Shown here: positions 24,301 through 33,059 of the stretch, piece after piece | Position numbering within the stretch: position 1 is the first letter of the stretch | Layout: every line of letters begins with the position of its first letter | Assembly: GCA_910578385.1 (NCBI GenBank) | Contig: CAJTQV010000020.1 | Span: 1-54,978 of the forward strand | Direction: 5' to 3' | DNA length: 54,978 nt | DNA from: an uncultured Muribaculaceae bacterium | GTDB taxonomy: Bacteria > Bacteroidota > Bacteroidia > Bacteroidales > Muribaculaceae | Position numbers and translations under genes: made by a program | Notes under the pieces: model-generated | The model's input: the letters and a program-made list of their open reading frames with translations, nothing else | What the model was told of the DNA's origin: nothing | The model's database searches: none

Positions 24301-25749
24301 TCAGTCGGCGGCGGGGAGGTATTGGTAGGCGCCAAGCGAGGGGGAGCCGTCGCGCAGGCGGTCGGTGCCGTCCATGTCGTAAAGAACCTCGGGGGTAACA
24401 AGAGATGCCGAACCAGCCGACTTCACGGGTGAATCCTCCTTAAGGCGGTAGTTGAAGTAGTAGATGGGACGGTCGGTGTAGAACATCGGGTCCGTATCCC
24501 ATAGACAGTCTATGAAGTTGTCGTCATTCTCTCCGGCTGATTTCAGCGAGACATATCTGAAGAACACATCCGAGCCGGTCAGGTCTCCCTTGCGCAGGTT
24601 CTCGGTGTTGAGGTCTTCGGCCAAGCCGTAGATAATCGAGTTCTCGAAGCTGGCTTTCATCAGCGGCTGAGTGTTCTCCTCCTCCTCGTCGGGGAAGACA
24701 TGCCAGAGCGACAGCAGCGCGCCGCGTATGGCAGAGAAGAGGTAATTGTTGGCGATGGTACATTGCAGGAACTCATGCTCGCCACCTGTCAGGCTCACCA
24801 CAGCATCGGCCGCCTCGGAGAAGCAGCACCCGTAGGCATTGACCTTGGCATATTTCGAGCTGAGCACGTTGCCCTGCGAGTTGTGAAGCCATGAGTTGAG
24901 GAGGGTCAGCTTGGTGCGCGACAGGTCGGCGCAGGAGTCAACTGTCAGACCGGATACGGTGCTGCGCATGTCTACATATTCCATGCGGTTGTCGAATGAA
25001 CCGGCATCTATCCTGACACCTTTCCACTGTCCGGCCATGATGTCGTAACCCACGTCGGGGAGCACATCGTCAAGCCGGTCGCCACGGAAGGCGATCATGC
25101 GTCCCGGTTCGCCGACAGCCTCAAGACGGCCCTCGACCACGAGCGAGGCTCCGTCGTGGAACAGCAGCTGTGCTCCCGGCTCGACCGTCAGCGTGGCCCC
25201 ACGCTCAACCGTCAGCGAGTCAAACACCACATAGGGGCGGTCTGCGGTCAGACTGGTGTCGGAAGAGAACCGCACGTTGCGGAGCCGGGTCACGTTCTGG
25301 CCGTATGCCTCGACGCGCACGCTCTGCGTGACACCGTTGGTAACAAATTCGAGGTCATCCTCCACAAGGCCGGGCGAAGCACCCTGGGTCTCCGGTATAT
25401 AACATTCTATGAAGACAAACACCGAATCCTTGCCACGTATCTCCACGTCGCTGAACTCCCGTCCGCTCACACCGTCAACGTTGAGCGAGAAGCGTGTGTC
25501 GGGATTCTTGAAGCGTATGGAGCTGATGTTGACACCCTTCTTGTTGCGGTTGCAGACAATCAGGCGTGCCGTCGGAGTGCCGAGGTCGGTGAAAACGGTG
25601 TCGAAGTTTACCGTATCGCGCGAGAAGGTGAGCAACGCCGACGGCGATGTGGTCATGCTGTCGTCGATGCACGATGTCATCAGAAAATTTATCGAAATTA
25701 AACTTATCAGCCCGATGAGGGTCAATAAAGTGTAGCGCATTTGTCTCAT
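24301..25749 (-). CDS. Right-handed beta-helix lipoprotein
   Basis: A 482-aa lipoprotein with lipobox LMTSC at about residue 27. The first ~150 residues look like an immunoglobulin-like or DUF1573-type beta domain (FSRDTVNFDTVFTDLGTPTARLIVCNRN). The rest consists of repeated short beta strands typical of a parallel beta-helix (VERGATLTVEPGAQLLFHDGASLVVEGRLEAVG, then many S/N-containing turns), ending in the LRDGSPSLGAYQYLP motif seen in polysaccharide-binding beta-helices. Likely an envelope or surface protein; the ligand is unknown. Its upstream region is the palindromic element at 25,753-25,948. Confidence 0.76.
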   Translation of the reverse strand: MRQMRYTLLTLIGLISLISINFLMTSCIDDSMTTSPSALLTFSRDTVNFDTVFTDLGTPTARLIVCNRNKKGVNISSIRFKNPDTRFSLNVDGVSGREFSDVEIRGKDSVFVFIECYIPETQGASPGLVEDDLEFVTNGVTQSVRVEAYGQNVTRLRNVRFSSDTSLTADRPYVVFDSLTVERGATLTVEPGAQLLFHDGASLVVEGRLEAVGEPGRMIAFRGDRLDDVLPDVGYDIMAGQWKGVRIDAGSFDNRMEYVDMRSTVSGLTVDSCADLSRTKLTLLNSWLHNSQGNVLSSKYAKVNAYGCCFSEAADAVVSLTGGEHEFLQCTIANNYLFSAIRGALLSLWHVFPDEEEENTQPLMKASFENSIIYGLAEDLNTENLRKGDLTGSDVFFRYVSLKSAGENDDNFIDCLWDTDPMFYTDRPIYYFNYRLKEDSPVKSAGSASLVTPEVLYDMDGTDRLRDGSPSLGAYQYLPAAD

Positions 25750-25752
25750 TTA

Positions 25753-25948
25753 AGAGTGTGTTTGAATTTAAATCGAATTTAATTTTCGAGTCTATTTGAA
25801 TCATTCTTGGTTTCATCACAAAGGTAAATTTTGGCGCTTTCCGCCGAGCCTCATCAGTCGCATAGCCCGCTATGCTCCTTCTTCGACTCGCGAAAATCAC
25901 TCAAAATTTCCTCTTTGTGCTAAAACCATTTAAATTCAAACACACTCT
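25753..25948. mobile_element. 196-bp imperfect palindrome, MITE-like
   Basis: Outer arms: AGAGTGTGTTTGAATTTAAA (from 25,753) and the exact reverse complement ending at 25,948. After a 35-bp one-sided insertion in the left arm the match resumes as GGTTTCATCACAAAG against GGTTTTAGCACAAAG, then AAATTTTG on both sides. The centre is GCATAG-CCCG-CTATGC. No transposase or clear target-site duplication is visible. A minus-strand TACCTTTG (25,826-25,819) lies inside the left arm and could drive the beta-helix gene. Confidence 0.6.
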
Positions 25949-26082
25949 CAGAAAAAACGTTCGTGAGACCGTTTTTATTTTCGACGACAATCCGGAGTGT
26001 GCTCACAAGTACTTGAAATCTATGAGCGACTCCGCTTTCTTCCGGAAGTCGGGTCTGCTCCTATGCATAGTGTGAATCAATA
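25949..26082. other. Spacer between palindromic element and lpxB, origin unclear
   Basis: A 43-codon open stretch in the plus frame and a minus-strand frame continuing out of the palindrome both lack a credible start. The sequence may belong to the same dispersed repeat as the palindrome, or be a gene remnant. Confidence 0.35.
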
Positions 26083-27216
26083 ATGAAATACATGCTTATT
26101 GCCGGCGAGGCATCCGGTGATTTACATGCCTCACATCTTATAAAATGGATCAAGGAGTTCGACAGCGAGGCCGAATTCCGCTTTTTCGGCGGCGACCTGA
26201 TGGCCGCCGAGGCCCGTCGCAAGCCTGAGCTGCATTATGACATGATGAATGTGATGGGCTTCAGCGAGGTGCTCCGCAAGCTGCCGGTGCTGGCCTCGAA
26301 CCTGCGCCGGGCACGTCGCCTGATCCGTGAATACCGCCCCGACGCCCTCATTCTTGTGGACTATCCGGGCTTCAATCTCACGCTCGCCAAGTTCACCCAC
26401 AAGCTCGGCGTGCCGGTGCATTATTTCATATCGCCCAAGGTCTGGGCATGGAAGGAATACCGCGTCAAGTCTATCAAGAAATATGTTGACCGCATGTATT
26501 CCATCCTTCCTTTCGAGGTACAGTTTTACAAGAAACATGGCTACGATGTGACCTATGTCGGCAACCCGTCGGTGCAGGAGGTCGCTCATTATCTGGGACA
26601 TCTGCCTCCGCGTAAGCATTTCGTAGAGCGTCAGGACCTTGACGAGTCGCGCCCTATAATCGCTCTGCTCCCCGGCTCACGGCGAGGCGAGATCCGAAAC
26701 AATCTCCCATTGATGATCGAGGCGGCGAAGCGCTTCCCGGAATTCCAGTATGTAGTCGGCGCGGCTCCGGCTGTGGGCGAGAAATTCTACCGCGAGGTGG
26801 CACAGGACCCTGGGCTTAAACTCGTGTTCGGTTGCACTCCGACATTGCTCAAGTACTCGCAGGCTGCCGTAGTGACCTCTGGAACGGCCACTCTTGAGAC
26901 AGCTCTGATCGGCACTCCGCAGGTGGTTGTATACCGCGCCAACGGCATGGCCATATCCTATAAGATCATGGAGAAGCTGCTGAAAGTGAAGTATGTGTCG
27001 CTGCCGAACCTGATTGTGGGCAACGAGATTGTGCCGGAGCTGCTTGTACACAAATGCACAGTCGATTCGATTGCACGAGAGCTGTCGCCGCTGCTCCAGC
27101 CCTCGCCCAGACGCGACTTCCAGCTGTCGGGCTACCGCAACATGCAGCGTCGTCTCGGAACCTACGTGGCGGCCGAGTACGCCGCCGAGCTGATTGTCGA
27201 TTCTCTGAGAAAGTAA
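26083..27216 (+). CDS. lpxB: Lipid-A-disaccharide synthase
   Basis: GT19 enzyme that joins UDP-diacylglucosamine and lipid X to form the lipid A disaccharide at the inner membrane. Motifs: N-terminal IAGEASGDLHASHLIKWI, HYFISPKVWAWKEYRVKSIKK, IALLPGSRRGEI, and VTSGTATLETALIGTPQVVVYRA. 377 aa is standard. Monocistronic as far as visible, followed by three imperfect 24-25 bp repeats (27,199-27,272, TTCTCTGAG cores) and a terminator. Confidence 0.95.
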   Translation: MKYMLIAGEASGDLHASHLIKWIKEFDSEAEFRFFGGDLMAAEARRKPELHYDMMNVMGFSEVLRKLPVLASNLRRARRLIREYRPDALILVDYPGFNLTLAKFTHKLGVPVHYFISPKVWAWKEYRVKSIKKYVDRMYSILPFEVQFYKKHGYDVTYVGNPSVQEVAHYLGHLPPRKHFVERQDLDESRPIIALLPGSRRGEIRNNLPLMIEAAKRFPEFQYVVGAAPAVGEKFYREVAQDPGLKLVFGCTPTLLKYSQAAVVTSGTATLETALIGTPQVVVYRANGMAISYKIMEKLLKVKYVSLPNLIVGNEIVPELLVHKCTVDSIARELSPLLQPSPRRDFQLSGYRNMQRRLGTYVAAEYAAELIVDSLRK

Positions 27217-27323
27217 ACTTCAGATTCTCTGAGGAAATAGATTCCAAGTCCTCTGAGAGGGTAAACTTTTGGCAATCCCGGGTGTTGTAAGTATATCCTT
27301 ACAAACCCACTGACTTACCATAG

Positions 27324-27350
27324 AAGCCGGGCACCCGCGTGCCCGGCTTT
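27324..27350 (+). terminator. Intrinsic terminator after lpxB
   Basis: A perfect 11-bp stem AAGCCGGGCAC/GTGCCCGGCTT with loop CCGC and a short T-run. Confidence 0.9.
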
Positions 27351-27487
27351 CTTACGTCCACCCCCCAACATCGCAAAGCGATGTCCCTACATGTACAAAA
27401 CCGGAATTTGGGCTGGTGGGGAAGATTTAACATTTTGATACCAATATTTACATATAGGGGTACGTTTATAGGTTACCAAATGCGACA

Positions 27488-27628
27488 ATGCCGGTTCCGG
27501 GACGGCAGCCATACTACAACCCGGACAAACCATTGGCCCCCGGTCCGCAACAGCCGGCGGCTGACCACCTGCTACAAAACAAGACAAATCACAGCAACGA
27601 CGCCCTCATGCAGGGTGCCGCTGCCTGA
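27488..27628 (+). CDS. Possible 46-aa small protein or gene remnant
   Basis: An ATG-started frame encoding a Pro/Gln/Asn-rich peptide beginning MPVPGRQPYYNPDKPLAPG and ending DALMQGAAA. Codon composition resembles neighbouring genes more than the AT-rich spacer around it. There is no clear ribosome-binding site or promoter, and an in-frame stop lies 33 bp upstream. It could be a small gene or the end of a lost one. The rest of the 27,351-28,010 region has no other gene. Confidence 0.25.
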   Translation: MPVPGRQPYYNPDKPLAPGPQQPAADHLLQNKTNHSNDALMQGAAA

Positions 27629-27765
27629 CACGAACACTTTTTCATGACTTAGATATGTTTCAACCGCGCCTTAGACTATAACCGGCCAAACGGCTGAAAT
27701 CAACAGCTAACAATTGATTGTCAGATGATTGGTAAGAAAAACATAATTGTCTAAATTTTGGGTTA

Positions 27766-27867
27766 TATACATTAGTAATTTCTATCGTCCACCTTACGGA
27801 GGACAGCAGAAATGTCCACGTCAAGGCGGAAAAAATCCGGTCGTCGCGAGACGCCCGGATTTTTTTA
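27766..27867 (+). ncRNA. Candidate small RNA (~100 nt)
   Basis: Upstream is TTG (27,729-27,731), 20 nt, then TAAATTTTG, close to the promoter consensus. At the 3' end is a strong terminator (27,830-27,867). Between them GTCCACC and GGAGGAC can pair, and no frame is open. No Rfam family is recognised by eye. Confidence 0.35.
27830..27867 (+). terminator. Intrinsic terminator in the lpxB-relA spacer
   Basis: ATCCGG-T-CGTC, loop GCGA, GACG-C-CCGGAT, then seven T. An A-run on the left side makes it potentially bidirectional. Confidence 0.85.
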
Positions 27868-27917
27868 TTCCTGTCTACTCTTCATGTGGAAGCCACCACT
27901 TTTGACGGAAGAAAAAG

Positions 27918-28000
27918 TTTGAAAAGTGTAATTTTTAAGCCTGAAAAAATTTGAAAAGTGTAATTTCTGAGCCTAAAAAAATTTGAAAAGTGTAAAATTA
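27918..28000. repeat. Three 32-bp direct repeats upstream of the RSH gene
   Basis: Units start at 27,918, 27,950 and 27,982 (third copy shortened). Each begins TTTGAAAAGTGTAA; the first two continue as an AT-rich segment with AGCCT and a run of A. They lie directly upstream of the promoter at 28,011-28,041. Confidence 0.87.
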
Positions 28001-28010
28001 GGGATTTTTC

Positions 28011-28041
28011 TTGAATTTTTCGAGGCGATTTATTACCTTTG
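28011..28041 (+). promoter_or_regulatory. Promoter of the RSH-PgpH operon
   Basis: TTG (28,011-28,013), 20 nt, TACCTTTG (28,034-28,041). The predicted start point is about 28,048, giving a very short leader. A 13-bp tandem duplication (ATGCCGATGACTT, ATGCCGATGACTG) follows at once and creates extra ATG codons; ATG 28,048 is out of frame with the gene. Confidence 0.8.
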
Positions 28042-28060
28042 TGGAATATGCCGATGACTT

Positions 28061-30304
28061 ATGCCGATGACTGACTACCAGCGTTTGTCGCCTGAAGAGG
28101 AGGACCGTATGGTCGAGAGCGAGTTCCGCGGGCTTCTCGCGGCTTATCTCGCCAGCAACCACCGCAAGAAAGTGGAGATTATCGAGCGCGCGTACCGCTT
28201 TGCCAAGGCCGCCCACAAGGGAGTGCGCCGGCGTAGCGGCGAGCCTTATATCCTCCACCCGATAGCCGTGGCCAAGATTGTCATATCCGAACTCGGTCTC
28301 GGCTCCACTTCCATCTGCGCCGCCCTGCTTCACGACGTGGTGGAGGACACCGAATTCACCCGCGAGGACATCGAAGCCAATTTCGGCACGAAGATAGCCG
28401 ACATAGTGGAGGGCCTGACCAAAATCTCAGGCGGAATTTTCGGCGACAAGGCTTCGCTCCAGGCCCAGAATTTCCGCAAGCTCCTGCTCTCGATGTCTAC
28501 CGACATACGAGTGGTGCTAATCAAGATGGCCGACCGTCTGCACAATATGCGCACACTCGGCAGCATGCGCCCTGAGAAGCAGTTCAAGATTGCCGGCGAG
28601 ACACTGTATGTCTACGCCCCCCTCGCCCACCGCCTCGGCCTGTTCAAGATAAAATCGGAGCTCGAAGACCTCGCCTTCCGCTATGAGCACCCGCAGAAAT
28701 ATGCCGACATAATGGCAAAGATCAGCGAGAGCGAGTCGCACCGCCACGAGATTGTGGAGCAGTTCGTCGCTCCGGTACGCGCCAAGCTCGACGCCGCCGG
28801 TTTCAAATACGAGATCAAGGCCCGCGTGAAGAGCGCGTATTCCATCTATACCAAGATGGAACACAAGAAGATACCTTTCGAGGAAATCTACGACATATAT
28901 GCCGTGCGCGTCATATTCGAGAACGACGATGACGAGAAGGAACGCGTGCGCTGCTGGGAGATCTACACCTTCTTCAGCGACGGCCACAAGGTTCACCCCG
29001 ACCGCCTGCGCGACTGGACCTCGGTTCCGAAGGCAAACGGCTACCGCGCCCTGCATCTCACGGCCATGGGTCCCGACGGCAAATGGATCGAGGTGCAGAT
29101 ACGCTCGCGAAAGATGGACGAGATCGCCGAACTCGGATATGCCGCCCACTGGAAATACAAGACCGGCGACACCGACGACGATACCGAGCTCGACAAGTGG
29201 ATGAACACCATCAAGGATATCCTGGCCAACCCTGAGCCGAACGCGATGGACTTCCTCGACACCATCAAGCTCAACCTCTTCTCGTCGGAAATCTACGTGT
29301 TCACCCCGCGCGGCGACCTGAAAGTACTTCCCACCGGATCGACGGTGCTCGACCTCGCTTTCGAGATCCACTCCGAACTCGGCAGCCATTGCATAGCCGG
29401 AAAAATAAACCACCGTCTCGTGCCGCTCAACCACCCGCTCGGGTCGGGCGACCAGGTGGAGATAATCACCTCGGGCACACAGACTCCAAAGCGCGAGTGG
29501 ATGGACTTCTGCCAGTCGGCCAAGGCGCGCAACTGCATACGCACCATCCTCCGCAAAGATCCCGAGGCTCTACGCTCCCACGGACGCAAGCTCTTCGAGG
29601 AGTTCCTGAAGCGCGAGGAGATCACTCTCACCAACGGGCTGATGAAGCGTCTGCTCGGCAGCTACCGTCTCGAAACCCCCGACGACCTCTACCGTATGCT
29701 GGCCTCGGACGAGATAAGCCTCTCGCCGGCACGCCTCAAGATTGCCGACCAGAAGCGCGTGTCGCTCATGCGCCGCCTGCTCCGCAATCCATTCGCTTCG
29801 AAGAAGCCGGCCGACTTCGAGCCGGTCGACGAACCGGAAGTGATGCCTGTTGACCGTAAAAAGACCTACATTCTGCATCCCGACGACAAGGAGCCGAACT
29901 ACCGGCTCGACACGTGCTGCTCGCCGATTCCGGGTGATGACGTGCTCGGATTCATCGACAACGACGAGCATGTGGTGGTCCACAAGGTGAGCTGCCCCAA
30001 GGCCATGATGCTCAAGACCGGTTACGGCTCGCGCCTGGTGGCCACCGAATGGGGTGGACGCGCCGAGCGATTCCTCGGGCGCATCCGCCTCGAAGGCATA
30101 GACCGTCTCGGTGTGCTTGAAGATATTTCATCGGTGCTCTCGAAGAAACTCGGCGTGGATGTCCGCAGCCTTACCATCGACACCCTTAACGAGGTGTTCA
30201 GCTGCGAGATGACCATCCGGGTTGACAACACCGAGACTCTCGATTACATAATCAGTTCCCTCAAAAAAATCAAGGGTGTGAAAAGCGCCCGACGCATCTC
30301 ATGA
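28061..30304 (+). CDS. Bifunctional (p)ppGpp synthetase/hydrolase, RelA/SpoT family
   Basis: A 747-aa long RSH protein. The N-terminal hydrolase domain has ILHPIAVA, an intact LLHDVVEDT (HD at about residues 91-92) and KMADRLHNMRT. The synthetase domain contains KIPFEEIYDIYAVRVIF and NGYRALHLTAMGPDGKWIEVQIR. A TGS domain (VFTPRGDLKVLPTGSTVLDLAFEIH) and a C-terminal ACT domain follow. Both catalytic domains look complete. The start is ATG 28,061 or 28,067. The stop overlaps the next ATG by 4 nt. Confidence 0.95.
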   Translation: MPMTDYQRLSPEEEDRMVESEFRGLLAAYLASNHRKKVEIIERAYRFAKAAHKGVRRRSGEPYILHPIAVAKIVISELGLGSTSICAALLHDVVEDTEFTREDIEANFGTKIADIVEGLTKISGGIFGDKASLQAQNFRKLLLSMSTDIRVVLIKMADRLHNMRTLGSMRPEKQFKIAGETLYVYAPLAHRLGLFKIKSELEDLAFRYEHPQKYADIMAKISESESHRHEIVEQFVAPVRAKLDAAGFKYEIKARVKSAYSIYTKMEHKKIPFEEIYDIYAVRVIFENDDDEKERVRCWEIYTFFSDGHKVHPDRLRDWTSVPKANGYRALHLTAMGPDGKWIEVQIRSRKMDEIAELGYAAHWKYKTGDTDDDTELDKWMNTIKDILANPEPNAMDFLDTIKLNLFSSEIYVFTPRGDLKVLPTGSTVLDLAFEIHSELGSHCIAGKINHRLVPLNHPLGSGDQVEIITSGTQTPKREWMDFCQSAKARNCIRTILRKDPEALRSHGRKLFEEFLKREEITLTNGLMKRLLGSYRLETPDDLYRMLASDEISLSPARLKIADQKRVSLMRRLLRNPFASKKPADFEPVDEPEVMPVDRKKTYILHPDDKEPNYRLDTCCSPIPGDDVLGFIDNDEHVVVHKVSCPKAMMLKTGYGSRLVATEWGGRAERFLGRIRLEGIDRLGVLEDISSVLSKKLGVDVRSLTIDTLNEVFSCEMTIRVDNTETLDYIISSLKKIKGVKSARRIS

Positions 30305-32406
30305 AGCCAATAGGAAAACATATAACGGTCAACGCCGGACTCGTGGCGGCGGCCATCGCCTTCATACTGCTCCTTCTTCCCCACGACGACAGGCAATCGT
30401 ACAACTACGAGCTGAACCAGCCATGGCGCTACCAGCTGCTCACGGCCGACTTCGACATGCCCATACTGCGCGACTCCTCGTCGGCTCGCCTCATGCGCGA
30501 CAGCATAGACCGTGCCTTCGTGCCGTTCGTGAAGCGCGACGCCTCCGTTGCCAAGAACAACATCACCAAGTTCCGCAACGCCATATCGGGCAAGGTCGCT
30601 CCGGCACGCGCCAATTACCTGACCAATCTTCTGGAACGTGTCTACGGCTTAGGCATAGTCGACACCGATGTCTACAACCAGGTTCACACCGGGGCTTCGG
30701 GTCATCTGCGCGTGGCCGACATAGAGAACGGAGCCAATGCCGTTGAGACCATCGATGCCCGCGACATGCTCTCTCCCCCCAAGGCATTCCAGTATATCGA
30801 CTCCGTATATCATGCCGGTCTGACAGGTCCGGCCGCTTCGGAGGCCCTCGACAGCGATGTGGCCCACATGCTCGGCTCGGTGCTCACGGCCAATATCGTG
30901 ATCGACTCGGTGGCCGACAAAAAATACCGCGAGCAGGAATATCTCACGGTCAACGGTGCCCTCGGAGTCATAAAGAAGGGGCAGCGTATCGTGGACCGTG
31001 GTGAGATTGTCACCCCTCAAATCTTCACCAACCTCAACACCTACATGGAGATTGCCGAGCAGAACCATTCTGGCGACAGCAAGACCTCCTACTTCCTGCT
31101 CGGCCAGGGTCTCTACCTGCTTCTCTGTTTCTCCGCGCTCTACACCTTCCTCTGGATATGCCGTCCTCGCTTCCTGAGCTCGATCAAGAACATGGTGTTC
31201 CTGATCTCTTTCATCACCCTCTTCGCCATCTTCTCAATCCTGATGTTCGAGTATGTGGGCAACGGCATATACTTCGTGCCCTTCGCGGCCATTCCGGTTG
31301 TGATAATAGTCTTTTTCGACTCGCGCACGGCCATCTTCTCGCTGCTCATCAGCGTGATGATCTCCGCCCTTGTGGCGGTGTTCCCCTTCCAGTTCATATT
31401 CATGGAACTGGCGGCCGGTCTGACGGCGGCATTCTCGATCAACACTCTCGAACGCCGCTCGCAGCTGCTGCGCACGGCCCTCTACACCTTCCTGGCATAT
31501 GTCTCATCATACTGTGTCTCCAACCTGATCACCGACGGTACGCTCGCTCCGTTCGAATGGCACATAATCGGGGCCTTTGCCATCAACGCTGTGGTGCTCT
31601 CGTTCGCATACTTCCTGATTCTCATTATCGAGAAAATCTACGGCTTCACATCTACGGTGACCCTCGTGGAGCTTTCCGACATCAACAACCCGCTGCTGCG
31701 CCGTCTGGCCGAAGAGGCCCCGGGCACATTCCAGCACTCCATGCAGGTATCGACCCTTGCGGCCGAAGCTGCACGCGCCGTCGGAGCCAACACACAGCTT
31801 GTGCGTACCGGAGCGCTCTACCATGACATCGGCAAGCTCGACGGCCCGATATTCTTCACCGAGAACCAGCATGGCGTCAACCCGCACACCGGTCTGAACC
31901 CCGAGACAAGCGCACACAAGATCATATCGCATGTCACCTCAGGTCTGGCCATAGCCCAGCGGGAGAAGCTGCCTCAGGTAATCCGCAACTTCATCTCCGA
32001 GCACCATGGCAAGTCCGTGACCCGGTTCTTCTACAACACAGCCGTCAACGAGAACCCGGAGGGCACCGTAGACCGTGCCAAGTTCACCTATCCCGGCCCC
32101 AACCCGCAGAGCCGCGAGACTGCCATACTGATGATGGCGGACTCGGTCGAGGCTGCTTCGAGGAGCCTCCCCGAATACACTCCCGACACCATCAACTCAC
32201 TCGTGGACCGCATAATCGACACCCAGATGGCCGACGGCCTCTTCAACGAATCGCCAATCTCTTTCCGCGACATACAGACCATCAAGAACACGTTCAAGAA
32301 ACGTCTCTCGACCATCTACCACTCACGTGTGGCCTACCCGGAGCTGAAGAAACCGGTCCTGACCGATGTGACGGGAAAGATGCCTGATCTGACAGGCAAA
32401 AAATAA
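30301..32406 (+). CDS. 7TM HD-domain phosphohydrolase, PgpH-like
   Basis: A 701-aa inner-membrane protein. One N-terminal membrane segment (residues 9-26) is followed by an extracytoplasmic 7TMR-HDED-like domain, a block of about seven membrane segments (roughly 265-450) and a cytoplasmic HD domain with FQHSMQVSTLAAEAARAV, YHDIGKLDGPIFF (HD near residues 506-507) and ISEHHG. This architecture matches PgpH, a c-di-AMP phosphodiesterase; the substrate here is inferred. It overlaps the RSH gene by 4 nt, putting two nucleotide-messenger enzymes in one operon. Confidence 0.92.
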   Translation: MKPIGKHITVNAGLVAAAIAFILLLLPHDDRQSYNYELNQPWRYQLLTADFDMPILRDSSSARLMRDSIDRAFVPFVKRDASVAKNNITKFRNAISGKVAPARANYLTNLLERVYGLGIVDTDVYNQVHTGASGHLRVADIENGANAVETIDARDMLSPPKAFQYIDSVYHAGLTGPAASEALDSDVAHMLGSVLTANIVIDSVADKKYREQEYLTVNGALGVIKKGQRIVDRGEIVTPQIFTNLNTYMEIAEQNHSGDSKTSYFLLGQGLYLLLCFSALYTFLWICRPRFLSSIKNMVFLISFITLFAIFSILMFEYVGNGIYFVPFAAIPVVIIVFFDSRTAIFSLLISVMISALVAVFPFQFIFMELAAGLTAAFSINTLERRSQLLRTALYTFLAYVSSYCVSNLITDGTLAPFEWHIIGAFAINAVVLSFAYFLILIIEKIYGFTSTVTLVELSDINNPLLRRLAEEAPGTFQHSMQVSTLAAEAARAVGANTQLVRTGALYHDIGKLDGPIFFTENQHGVNPHTGLNPETSAHKIISHVTSGLAIAQREKLPQVIRNFISEHHGKSVTRFFYNTAVNENPEGTVDRAKFTYPGPNPQSRETAILMMADSVEAASRSLPEYTPDTINSLVDRIIDTQMADGLFNESPISFRDIQTIKNTFKKRLSTIYHSRVAYPELKKPVLTDVTGKMPDLTGKK

Positions 32407-32489
32407 TTTTTGCTTCCCGGGCGTTTAAACAATAGGAGGCCTGCGGTGTCATATATTATATAGTGTATCCCCGTGTATGATGTATCCGC

Positions 32490-33059
32490 ATGCCAGTTGA
32501 TTTAAAGAGATTGTATATGACCGTTTTTCTGATTATATTGAGCATACTGCTCTGGGTGGCTTCTGTGTGGTGCCTCTATGGACGGCAGACCCTCGCCCCC
32601 GCGCTATCATATCTGGCGCTTCTTTCGCTCTCTTTCATGTCGGAGAACGGTTATCCGGTCATGCCTCTCAACGGCACCATTCTGACCGGATGGCTCTGCA
32701 TGACGCTGGTCGTGATTTTCACCACCGTGCTCCAGCCGGAGCCTGTGCGCCGCCAGACCCGCGGAATGTCATTCATAATCGGCGGCGGTGTGACCGGACT
32801 CGCGCTCGGTCTGCTCGGATTCTCGGTGGCCTCTTCGATCAGTCTGCGTTATGCGTGCATGATTCTCGCCACCGCAGCCGGAATCGTGCTCGGGTTCCTG
32901 CTCTACACCAATACCCCGGCCGGACGTCCGGTGCGCCCCGGTTCGGGCAATTTCTTCCGCTATCTGCTCGCCAAGGGTTTCCCCACGGCGATAACTCTCA
33001 TGATGGCGGGAGTCGCTCTCGTACTCCTCATCGCCCTTAAAAATGTGAACGGACTATGA
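32490..33059 (+). CDS. Integral membrane protein of unknown function
   Basis: A 189-aa protein with six hydrophobic segments, at roughly residues 8-29, 35-50, 62-80, 92-115, 118-138 and 162-186, and short polar loops. No enzymatic motif. The stop overlaps the next gene's ATG by 4 nt. Probably a Bacteroidales-specific inner-membrane protein working with the next (exported) protein. Confidence 0.65.
   Translation: MPVDLKRLYMTVFLIILSILLWVASVWCLYGRQTLAPALSYLALLSLSFMSENGYPVMPLNGTILTGWLCMTLVVIFTTVLQPEPVRRQTRGMSFIIGGGVTGLALGLLGFSVASSISLRYACMILATAAGIVLGFLLYTNTPAGRPVRPGSGNFFRYLLAKGFPTAITLMMAGVALVLLIALKNVNGL

Noticed and set aside
25949..26075. 43-codon frame ending just before lpxB as a gene remnant
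   Set aside because: No start, no recognised family, and it continues into the palindromic element; kept only as an unclear spacer.
27339..27647. 102-codon frame after lpxB
   Set aside because: Starts inside the lpxB terminator and has no protein-like composition; the shorter frame at 27,488-27,628 is the more credible one.
27918..28000. CRISPR array
   Set aside because: Only three AT-rich direct repeats with no unique spacers between units and no cas genes; they are contiguous tandem repeats.
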